Part shown: positions 16,265 to 23,156 of the stretch, in pieces
Position numbering within the stretch: the stretch's first letter is position 1
Layout: the number at the start of each line of letters is the position of its first letter
Assembly: GCF_051660745.1 (NCBI RefSeq)
Contig: NZ_JBOFQF010000026.1
Location: 1 to 64,000, forward strand
Length of the DNA stretch: 64,000 nucleotides
Reading direction: 5' to 3'
Source: Segniliparus sp051660745
Lineage (GTDB): Bacteria > Actinomycetota > Actinomycetes > Mycobacteriales > Mycobacteriaceae
The notes under the pieces: generated by a model
What the model was told of the DNA's origin: nothing
The model's input: only the letters and a program-made list of their open reading frames with translations
The model's database searches: none
Program-made: the position numbers and the translations under genes

Positions 16265-17557
16265 TCAAACGCCGCAGCCCTCGTCCTGGCCGCGCGCCGC
16301 GATCTCGTCCTCGACGTAGCCGCCCCGGCAGACGAACCAGCCGCCGACCATCCCGACCGCCGTCGCGCAGGCGAGGAAGCCGAACGAGGCGCCCCACCCG
16401 CCCGTCTGCCCGTACAGCACCCCGAACAGGAACGGCCCGGAGATCGCCACGACGTAGCCCAAGCCCTGCGCGAAGCCCGAGAGCGCCGCCGCGTGCTCGC
16501 TCGTGCGGGTGAGCATGCCGATGAGCGTGAGGTTCATCGCGAACGTGATCGGGCCGAGGCCGACGAGCACGGTCCAGAGCACCGTGCCGGAGCTCGGCGA
16601 CCAGAGCAGCCCGGCGTATCCGGCGATGTGGCAGAACCCGCCGACGAGCACGAAGACGAACGGGCTGCGCACCCGGTGGAGCAGCGGGACCACGACCAGC
16701 GGCCCGGCGATCCCGATCATGGAGTACAGGGCGAGCATGAGCGCGCCGCGCTCGGCGGGCATGCCGACGGCCGCGAGCCGCTTCGGCAGCCAGGTCATGA
16801 CGGCGTAGGAGTTCAGGCTCGTCACCCCGAAGAGGACCGCCATGCCCCAGGCCAGCTTCGAGCGAGCGAGCGCGGAGAACGGCACGCGGACGACGGCGCC
16901 CGGCCCGTCCGGGAGGGCCACGTCGCGCCTGCGCGCGGCCACGACCGCGAGCAAGGGGATCACGCAGAACGGAATCACCGCCCAGCAGGCCAGCGACACC
17001 CGCCAGCCGTAATGCTGCTGCACCTGCACCGCGACCAGCGGGGGGAACACCGCGCCGAGCTGGACCGCGAAGGTGTACCAGGTGCTCACCTTCGTGATCC
17101 GGTCGGGGAAATACCGTTTCACCAGCGGCGGCGTGACGACGTTGCCGACGCCCATGCCCGCGAGGGCCAGGCTGTACCAGCACAATTCGTCCCATGCGTC
17201 GACGGCGAACCCCCTGCCGAACAGGCCGAGGAACGTGGTCGCCACCCCCGCCATGGCGAGGCGCTCCACGCCGACCCGGTGCACGAAAAGCGGCGTGAGC
17301 AGCCCGGCGAGCCCGAACATCGCCACCGGGGCCATGCCGAACACGCCCATCATCGTGGTGGAGAATCCGAGCTGGTTTTGCAGCTCGCCCAGGAGAGGCG
17401 TCAGCGAGGTGACGGCCATCCGCAGCGTCAACGCCGAGGCGACAATGGCCAAAAAGACGATCATTCGACCACGAGCTGCGCGAACCGGAGGGGCGACGTG
17501 CTTTAATGTGATCTCAGACTCATGGTCTTGTCCTAGTCGAGCCTCGTGAGTCACCAT
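16265..17557 (-). CDS. CynX/NimT-type MFS transporter
   Basis: 430 aa from ATG at 17557; a TTG three codons earlier is possible. Twelve hydrophobic segments with RMAVTSLTPLLGELQNQLG in the first loop and GMGVGNVVTPPLVKRYFPDR in helix 4-5, characteristic of the cyanate-permease (CynX) branch, which also exports small drugs such as nitroimidazole. A TATGAT -10 ends 8 nt before the ATG, so the mRNA is probably leaderless. Divergent from a GntR gene whose likely operator overlaps this promoter. No cyanase gene is nearby, so the substrate is unknown. Confidence 0.82.
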   Translation of the reverse strand: MVTHEARLGQDHESEITLKHVAPPVRAARGRMIVFLAIVASALTLRMAVTSLTPLLGELQNQLGFSTTMMGVFGMAPVAMFGLAGLLTPLFVHRVGVERLAMAGVATTFLGLFGRGFAVDAWDELCWYSLALAGMGVGNVVTPPLVKRYFPDRITKVSTWYTFAVQLGAVFPPLVAVQVQQHYGWRVSLACWAVIPFCVIPLLAVVAARRRDVALPDGPGAVVRVPFSALARSKLAWGMAVLFGVTSLNSYAVMTWLPKRLAAVGMPAERGALMLALYSMIGIAGPLVVVPLLHRVRSPFVFVLVGGFCHIAGYAGLLWSPSSGTVLWTVLVGLGPITFAMNLTLIGMLTRTSEHAAALSGFAQGLGYVVAISGPFLFGVLYGQTGGWGASFGFLACATAVGMVGGWFVCRGGYVEDEIAARGQDEGCGV

Positions 17558-17565
17558 GTTGGACA

Positions 17566-17578
17566 ATCATAGGATGAT
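17566..17578. promoter_or_regulatory. candidate GntR operator over the cynX-like promoter
   Basis: ATCATAGGATGAT is an ATCAT/ATGAT inverted repeat with a 3-nt centre. Its left part, read on the minus strand, is the TATGAT -10 hexamer of the transporter gene, so a bound dimer would block transcription. It lies in the 91-bp divergent spacer before the GntR start. Confidence 0.5.
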
Positions 17579-17648
17579 CTGCTGATGAACTCGAACGAGT
17601 TTCGCTCGGATCCCCGTTCCGGACACCGGAAGAGCTGAGGAGAATCGA

Positions 17649-18368
17649 GTGCGCACTGTGGCGCGATCTGGCCTGATCGACCAAATCATCACATTGCTCA
17701 GTGATGAAATTCATAACGGCCGATGGCAGATCGGCGAGAAAATCCCCAACGAGACCGAGCTGACGGAGCTCACCGGGGCGTCGCGCAACACCGTGCGCGA
17801 AGCGGTGCAGGCCCTCGTCCACGCCGGGATGCTCGAACGCAGGCAGGGCTCCGGCACCTACGTCATGAGCGCCTCGGACTTCGGCGGCGCGCTGGACCGG
17901 TGCTTCTCGCGCGCCGAGCTCTACGACATCCTCGAACTGCGCCTCGCCCTGGAGACCACCGCCGCCCGGCTCGCCGCGCGCAGGCGCACCGAAGAGGACA
18001 TCGAGCAGCTGCGCACGCTCCTGGCCGACCAGGAGACGCATGTGGGCTCCGACGACCACGAGCTCGCGGCCCACGCGGTCGTCGCCCTGCGCCGGGGCAT
18101 CGTCGCCGCAGGCCACAACGCCGTGTACCTCCAGGTCTACGACTCGCTCGTCCCCACGCTCATCGCGCAGAGCAAGCAATGGTTCGACAAAGGCAACTCG
18201 CTCCCGCTCGGGGCCCGCTACCAGGCCCTCGTCGAGACCGTGATCGCGGGGAAGGACGAGGCGGCCTTCCAAATCATGAGCGACATCCTCACCGCCCTCC
18301 TCGACAACGAGCAGGCGAAGGCCACGGGCGAGACGGCCCGCGCCAACGCGGGCGAGTTCATCCTCTAG
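17649..18368 (+). CDS. GntR family regulator, FadR subfamily
   Basis: 239 aa from GTG at 17649 with AGGAG upstream. The N-terminal winged helix (IHNGRWQIGEKIPNETEL, then ASRNTVREAVQALVHAGML and RRQGSGTYV) is textbook GntR. The C-terminal helical FCD-type ligand domain starts with LYDILELRLALETTAARLAA. Divergently transcribed from the CynX-like transporter, so probably its regulator. The TAG stop overlaps the stop of the convergent TIGR02569 gene in a shared CTAG. Confidence 0.9.
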   Translation: MRTVARSGLIDQIITLLSDEIHNGRWQIGEKIPNETELTELTGASRNTVREAVQALVHAGMLERRQGSGTYVMSASDFGGALDRCFSRAELYDILELRLALETTAARLAARRRTEEDIEQLRTLLADQETHVGSDDHELAAHAVVALRRGIVAAGHNAVYLQVYDSLVPTLIAQSKQWFDKGNSLPLGARYQALVETVIAGKDEAAFQIMSDILTALLDNEQAKATGETARANAGEFIL

Positions 18369-19237
18369 AGGAAGCTTCGGACGACGTCCACCGCGCGTCC
18401 CAGCCGCTGCCCTGTCGCCTCGGTGGCGCGCGGATGCAGCAGATGCACCGCCAAACGGAACAAGAGCGCGCGCAGCATCAGCTGCGGGAACTCGGGCAGA
18501 TGCGCCCAGCGGCCCGGCAGCGCGGGATCCGCGTCGCCCCACACGAGCGCGTCGACCACGACGAGCGCGGTCCCCCACACCGCAGGCCGCCAGTAGGGGA
18601 CGATGTCGAGGACGCCGGGGTCGGCGGAGCCGTGGAAGACGACAGTCTCCAAGCAATCCCCGTGCACCACTTGGTTCGGCGAGCTCACCGGCTCGCGCAG
18701 CGGGGTCAGCGCCCGGAACATGGCCAGGACCTGCTCCTGGTGCTCCGCGAGGACCGCCTCGCCCGGCCAGTTCGCGGCCCCGGCGAGGTAACGGGACGGG
18801 TCCGGCTCCCACGAGGCGCGGTCGGCGACCAGGTACACGTCGGAATCCGCGAGCGGCACCGCGACCGGGCCGATGAGGAACCGGGGCCGGGCCAGCCCGG
18901 CCAGCGCCTGGTGCAGCCGGATCGAAGCCGCGACGAGCTCGTCGAACCGGGGCTGGACGCGCCCCTCGACATGCGTGTCCGCGCGCCAGCCGGAGATGAT
19001 GTAGCGGCCGTCGCTGGAGCGCACCGGGCGCGCCACGCGGAACCCTGCGGGCGCGAGCGTCTCGCGGACCCTGGCCGACCAGCCCGAGCGCGCCGGGTCG
19101 CCCGCGGCGGAGAGCACCACGTCGCCGTAGCGGAACACGCCCCCGTCCAGCGGGACGGGCGCGCCGGACTCGAGGCCGAACGCCGAGACCACATGCGCGG
19201 GGGGCGAGACGGTGTCCAGTTCCAGGGCGGCGCTCAC
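18365..19237 (-). CDS. TIGR02569-type actinobacterial protein (Rv3205c-like, phosphotransferase-like)
   Basis: 290 aa from GTG at 19237, preferred because GAGGTGG precedes it and the length then fits the family. The region NQVVHGDCLETVVF resembles the HGD motif of aminoglycoside-phosphotransferase folds, followed by LDIVPYWRPAVWGTALVVVDAL. The fold is likely kinase-like, but activity is unproven. In Mtb the same gene order (Rv3205c, moeZ Rv3206c, DUF3152 Rv3207c) occurs on one strand. Soluble. Confidence 0.8.
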   Translation of the reverse strand: MSAALELDTVSPPAHVVSAFGLESGAPVPLDGGVFRYGDVVLSAAGDPARSGWSARVRETLAPAGFRVARPVRSSDGRYIISGWRADTHVEGRVQPRFDELVAASIRLHQALAGLARPRFLIGPVAVPLADSDVYLVADRASWEPDPSRYLAGAANWPGEAVLAEHQEQVLAMFRALTPLREPVSSPNQVVHGDCLETVVFHGSADPGVLDIVPYWRPAVWGTALVVVDALVWGDADPALPGRWAHLPEFPQLMLRALLFRLAVHLLHPRATEATGQRLGRAVDVVRSFL

Positions 19238-19297
19238 CGGGCCACCTCGGCTGTGCGAATGAAGTCCATCACTGGCCACCTTCCGGAACGGATCTTT

Positions 19298-19345
19298 CTC
19301 AAATCAACACTGTCTCGAATAAACACTGCTCGAATCAACACTTCG
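19298..19345. repeat. short tandem repeats in the moeZ downstream spacer
   Basis: Three imperfect units of about 16 bp (CTCAAATCAACACTGT, CTCGAATAAACACTG, CTCGAATCAACACTTCG) begin at 19298, 19314 and 19329. They are followed by three TGTCCCGGC-containing units up to about 19430 (TGTCCCGGCACAGG twice). The whole 312-bp spacer 19238-19549 otherwise shows no gene. The A+T-rich repeat stands out against the G+C-rich flanks. Confidence 0.6.
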
Positions 19346-19549
19346 CGATCGCGCTCTCCGGCGACAACACTGTCCCGGCGACCTGCTGCCTTGTCCCGGC
19401 ACAGGGCGTGTCCCGGCACAGGCAGTCGTCGCGCTGACTCGACCGTACCGCCGCGAAGGCCAGAGTCCAGCGAGGACACGGATGTGTTAGCAAACTGTCA
19501 TCACACCTCACACCGCGCGGCCATTGCCGCAGCGCGGGAGCTCGCCGTC

Positions 19550-20683
19550 TCAGCCCGAGCGGGCCGCTTGCCAGGCGACAAGCCCGCCCTTGAGCTCTCC
19601 GACGTTGTCCACGCCCGCCGCCTGGAGGAGCCTCGCCGCGTGGGCCGAGCGCGGCCCGAGCGCGCAATAGACCACGACCATCCGGTCCGTGGGGAGCTCG
19701 CCCGCCCGGGCCGCCGACTCGATCCGCCCGAGCGGGATGTGCGTCGCGCCAGCGATGTGCCCCCTGGCCCATTCCGAGTCCTCCCGGACGTCCACGAGCG
19801 CGGGCGGGCGGGCGCCCGACAGCAGCTCCTCGAGCTCGGCGGGCCGCAACGCGCGGGGCTGGGCGGGCTCCTCGGCCACAGCGGCGGGATCCTGGTCCGC
19901 CGGAGCTCGATCAGGATCTCGCCGCACCGAGACCGTCCGCACCCGCCCGGCGAGCGCGTCGTACAGCAGCAGCGTGCCGAGCAGCGGCTCGCCCACCCCG
20001 GCGACAAGCTTGACGGCCTCGGCGGCCATGAGCGAGCCGACCACGCCGCAGACCACGCCGAGCACGCCGCCCTCGGCGCAGTTCGGCACGGAGCCCTCGG
20101 CGGGCGGCTCGGGGTACAAGTCGCGGTAGTCGATCCCCCGCCCGTCCGGGGCGTCCGCCCAGAACACCGACACCTGGCCCGCGAACCGGTGGATGGAGCC
20201 CCACACGTACGGCCTGCCTGTCCGCGCCGCCGCGTCGTTCGCCAGGTAGCGGGTGGCGAAATTGTCCGAGCCGTCCACCACCAGGTCGTACTTGCGGAAC
20301 AAGTCGTCGGCGTTCGCGGAGGTCAGCCGCTCCTGGATCTGCTGGAACCGGATCTGCGGGTCCAGGCTCGCGATCCGGTCGGCGGCGCTCTGCGTCTTCA
20401 GCCGCCCCACGTCCGCGCAGCCATGGACGATCTGCCGCCCGAGGTTCGACAGCTCGACCTCGTCGAAGTCCACCGCCCCGAGCGTCCCCACCCCGGCGGC
20501 GGCGAGATAGAGCAGGATCGGCGAGCCGAGCCCCCCCGCGCCGATCACGAGCACCCTCGCGTTCTTCAGCCGCCGCTGGCCGTCCTCGCCCAGCTCGGGG
20601 AGGATCGTCTGCCGCGAATAGCGCTCCCGCTCGGCGGGGGTGAGCTCGGCGGCTGGGGAGACCAGCGGAGGCAGCGACGGCAT
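19550..20683 (-). CDS. moeZ: MoeZ: adenylyltransferase/sulfurtransferase
   Basis: 377 aa from ATG at 20683 (GGAAGG upstream). N-terminal ThiF/MoeB domain: RYSRQTILPELGEDGQRRL, nucleotide loop VIGAGGLGSPILLYLAAAG, the DSNLGRQ-like DEVELSNLGRQIVHG, and PNCAEGGVLG. The C-terminal rhodanese domain carries the persulfide cysteine in VVVYCALGPRSAHAA. Such fusions adenylate and thiocarboxylate the C-terminal Gly-Gly of sulfur carriers (MoaD, ThiS/CysO). Its likely client here includes the MoaD2 at 46519-46770. Gene order equals Mtb Rv3206c. Confidence 0.95.
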   Translation of the reverse strand: MPSLPPLVSPAAELTPAERERYSRQTILPELGEDGQRRLKNARVLVIGAGGLGSPILLYLAAAGVGTLGAVDFDEVELSNLGRQIVHGCADVGRLKTQSAADRIASLDPQIRFQQIQERLTSANADDLFRKYDLVVDGSDNFATRYLANDAAARTGRPYVWGSIHRFAGQVSVFWADAPDGRGIDYRDLYPEPPAEGSVPNCAEGGVLGVVCGVVGSLMAAEAVKLVAGVGEPLLGTLLLYDALAGRVRTVSVRRDPDRAPADQDPAAVAEEPAQPRALRPAELEELLSGARPPALVDVREDSEWARGHIAGATHIPLGRIESAARAGELPTDRMVVVYCALGPRSAHAARLLQAAGVDNVGELKGGLVAWQAARSG

Positions 20684-20760
20684 CCTTCCAGAATAGTCCC
20701 GCCGCGTTCCTCTCAATCCCCGCCGCTCAGCGCGATGAGATCCAAGGCGCACCGAGCCGT

Positions 20761-20800
20761 GGCGTACGGACACAGCGAGGAACGAGCGGGGTACGCGAGG
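20761..20800. repeat. dispersed intergenic repeat, copy 2
   Basis: Positions 20774-20800 are identical to 1975-2001; the flanking GCGTAC (20762-20767) and GTACGC (20791-20796) again form the arms. It lies in the 185-bp spacer between the DUF3152 and moeZ genes. A short GGTG...CACC hairpin follows at about 20805-20820. Confidence 0.6.
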
Positions 20801-20868
20801 CGAGGTGGGGGCACCTCCCGCTTGCGGGGGACAACGAAGGAGATCGCGTGCTGAGCGGTGGGCCAGGA

Positions 20869-22026
20869 CTACGGATAGGGCCAAGCATTCGGCTTGCACA
20901 CCTTGCCGTCCGGGGGGACCACCCCGGCGGGGTCGAGGTCGGCGATGTCGTTGTTCGCCACCCCGAAGGACTGCTGCATCATGATCGGGGCCAGCGAGCC
21001 GTCCGTGTAGCACGGCTGGTGGTTCGGGTGGCCGATGGCGTGCCCCACCTCGTGGTTCACCATGTACTTGCGGTACTCGATCCGGTCGCCGTTGAAAGCG
21101 ATCGCGCCCCGCACCCACCGCGCGAAGTTCAGCACCACCCGCCGGTCCTGCGGCTTGTAGCAGGAAGTCTCCAACTGGATATCGTAGCCGCACTCCTGCC
21201 GGGTGGTCTCCGGCGACGTGAGGGAGATCCGGAAAAAGCCGGTCGGGCCCACGCCGCTGTGGTTCTTGTCGTCCGCGTCCGCCGCAGACTCGGCGGCGCG
21301 GATTTCCTCGGGAGTGGAGACCCGCTGGAACGCGTAGGTGTCGCCCTCGCTGCCCGGGATCTGGTCCGTCCCCCCGATCCAGCTGTGCGGGTCGCGCAGG
21401 GTGCTGTCCACGCCGGAGGAGAAACCGTCCACGCCCATGAGCGGGCCGAGGTCGACCCCGTCCTCCACCTCCACGGTGTAGCGGAAGAACTTCTTCGCGT
21501 CGCCCGGGCCGTACCGGTCGTTCGGGCCCGCGACGACCGCCCACGTCCCCCGCGCGCCCTGGGTGAACGCCACGCCCTCGGGCAGCGCCCCGGTCTTCTT
21601 CGTCCGGTCCGACAGTGTGTTGCCGATCGGGATGCCGATCCCCTTGCCCCCGAGGGAGTGCCCGTCGCGCGTGCGCGAGGCCGAGGCGGTCTCCGCCGCG
21701 CTCGTGTTGTGCGGCCGGAAACCGTCCACCGCGATCAGCGTCGTGATCACCGCCAGCACCGGGATCATGTAGACCCGCCAGCCGTAAAGCCGCATCACCC
21801 GGCCGAACCAGCCCTGCTTGCGGCGCGGCGCGCGCGCCTTCGGGGCGCCCCGGTCCGCACGGCTCTCCAGGCCCGCCGGATCCACCCGCGCCCGCAGCGG
21901 CGCCTTCACCAGCGGCCTGCGCTGCGGCGGAGCGGGCGGCTGATAGGGAATAGGCTCAGCTCCCCAGCCGCTCACGGGAGAGGGCCGGTACTCCGGAGAA
22001 CCGGTCCAGGTCATACGTTCCAGCAT
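20869..22026 (-). CDS. membrane-anchored DUF3152 protein with zinc-protease motif (Rv3207c-like)
   Basis: 385 aa. A Pro/Arg-rich cytoplasmic part of about 85 residues, a single transmembrane helix (YMIPVLAVITTLIAVDG), then an extracytoplasmic domain ending in VNHEVGHAIGHPNHQPC. HEVGHAIGH fits the HExxHxxxH-like zinc site of metzincin-type peptidases, and four cysteines (ECGYDI, SCYKP, QPCYTD, VCKP) could form two disulfides. Known in actinobacteria as DUF3152. It lies upstream of moeZ on the same strand, as in Mtb. Proteolytic activity is inference from the motif. Confidence 0.85.
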   Translation of the reverse strand: MLERMTWTGSPEYRPSPVSGWGAEPIPYQPPAPPQRRPLVKAPLRARVDPAGLESRADRGAPKARAPRRKQGWFGRVMRLYGWRVYMIPVLAVITTLIAVDGFRPHNTSAAETASASRTRDGHSLGGKGIGIPIGNTLSDRTKKTGALPEGVAFTQGARGTWAVVAGPNDRYGPGDAKKFFRYTVEVEDGVDLGPLMGVDGFSSGVDSTLRDPHSWIGGTDQIPGSEGDTYAFQRVSTPEEIRAAESAADADDKNHSGVGPTGFFRISLTSPETTRQECGYDIQLETSCYKPQDRRVVLNFARWVRGAIAFNGDRIEYRKYMVNHEVGHAIGHPNHQPCYTDGSLAPIMMQQSFGVANNDIADLDPAGVVPPDGKVCKPNAWPYP

Positions 22027-22116
22027 CTCACACTTTCCCTCCCGGTAGTAATATCGCCACCGCGTGGTCCGGGTTTACGCGAGCCACGTCCCACCCGCTG
22101 CGAACAGGAGAACCGC

Positions 22117-22527
22117 TTGTCCGGCCAAGAACCGTCCGGTCGTGAAGCCGAATCCCGCCCAGACGGCCCGCCGAGCGCAGCCGGAGCCCCCGAGGGGGCC
22201 GAGCGGGGGCGCGAGCTCGCCCTCCTGCCCGGCGGTTCCGAGCCGATCGAGATCGTCGAAGCCGAGCTCGTGGACGCCGAGCCGGAGAGCATCCCCGCGC
22301 CCCCGCTCGGCCTGCCCGCCGCAGACGGCTACACCCCCGGCGGCGTCCCGACCCTCGACTACGTACGCCAACGCATCGCGACCAGCCTCGCCGCCGAAGA
22401 GGTTTTCGGCCAGTCCGCCCCCGCCGTCAGCGAAGAAGCCCGCCAGGAGGAGCTGCGCCGCGCCGCCTCGGAAAAGCTCGCCGACCTGCGCGCCGAGCTC
22501 GACCGAGACAAGCCGGACGCAGGCTGA
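22117..22527 (+). CDS. hypothetical acidic protein
   Basis: 136 aa from TTG at 22117 with AACAGGAG 6 nt upstream. A low-complexity acidic N-terminus (SGREAESRPDGPPSAAG...), a short central block PIEIVEAELVDAEPESIP, then TPTLDYVRQRI-like sequence (GGVPTLDYVRQRIATSLAAE) and a charged C-terminal helix RRAASEKLADLRAELDRDK. No signal peptide or membrane segment. Divergent from the DUF3152 gene. I do not recognise the family; G+C codon bias in frame and a good ribosome site support expression. Confidence 0.6.
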   Translation: MSGQEPSGREAESRPDGPPSAAGAPEGAERGRELALLPGGSEPIEIVEAELVDAEPESIPAPPLGLPAADGYTPGGVPTLDYVRQRIATSLAAEEVFGQSAPAVSEEARQEELRRAASEKLADLRAELDRDKPDAG

Positions 22528-22634
22528 GGCGACTCGCCCGCTCAGAGGTTCTCTTGTCGCTGACCCGCTCGCGCGTCTCCGAAAATTTTCTTCGCGGGAT
22601 CGCGGCTCCCGATCAGCAGCTATCCCTCGATCCC

Positions 22635-23156
22635 TCAGCCATGCAGCGCAAGTAACGGGCTGCCGTCTTGACTCAGAAACGACGCCTTGATGTCTTCTAG
22701 TGAAGCGCTAAGAAAATGGGAAAGCTGGGCGAATCTCATGACTTCGAGAACCCCGGTCCCACTACGCGCAACAGCGTTTCCGAGAGAATCAACCAACTCG
22801 AGCAGCTCGCCTTGCTCTTTTATGCTGTAACCGGGCGCAACATCTTGTTTGTCCCTGGGGAATTTAAGCCGAGGAAGCGACAAGCTCTCGCGGACATCCT
22901 TGCCGAACTCTCCCCAAAAATAATGCTCTGCGACCTTAACCTCGGAAACCGAGAACTCCGCGCTCCGTTCGCCGTAGCGGCCCAATCTCACGACCTCAAG
23001 CCAACCAGATGGCGCAGCACTCACGTCATAGCGAGTTTCTCCGTCAGGAACAGACCAAAAGGTCGCTCCGCCCGCCTCGTTCGAAGGGGTGAAGTCCCAG
23101 TAGGTCCGACGAGCCCATTCGATCAGCTCGGGACTAAAAGCAAGAGTGGCCGTCAT
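22635..23156 (-). CDS. immunity protein for the TNT toxin (Imm61/IFT-like)
   Basis: 173 aa, soluble. Sequence features of the Imm61 family as I recall it: N-terminal ELIEWARRTYWDF, TRYDVSAAPSGWLEVVRLGRYGE, and a C-terminal helical end. In Mtb the immunity factor for TNT (IFT, Rv3902c) lies directly after cpnT. Here the ATG overlaps the toxin's TGA (ATGA), so the antidote is made only if the toxin gene is translated through. The product should bind the TNT domain in the cytosol and block NAD+ cleavage. The family name is from memory; the position and coupling are direct observations. Confidence 0.78.
   Translation of the reverse strand: MTATLAFSPELIEWARRTYWDFTPSNEAGGATFWSVPDGETRYDVSAAPSGWLEVVRLGRYGERSAEFSVSEVKVAEHYFWGEFGKDVRESLSLPRLKFPRDKQDVAPGYSIKEQGELLELVDSLGNAVARSGTGVLEVMRFAQLSHFLSASLEDIKASFLSQDGSPLLALHG

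Noticed and set aside
17723..20854. Very long plus-strand frame across gntR, TIGR02569 and moeZ
   Set aside because: It runs through three well-supported genes on both strands, with low-complexity Arg/Pro sequence; a G+C artefact.
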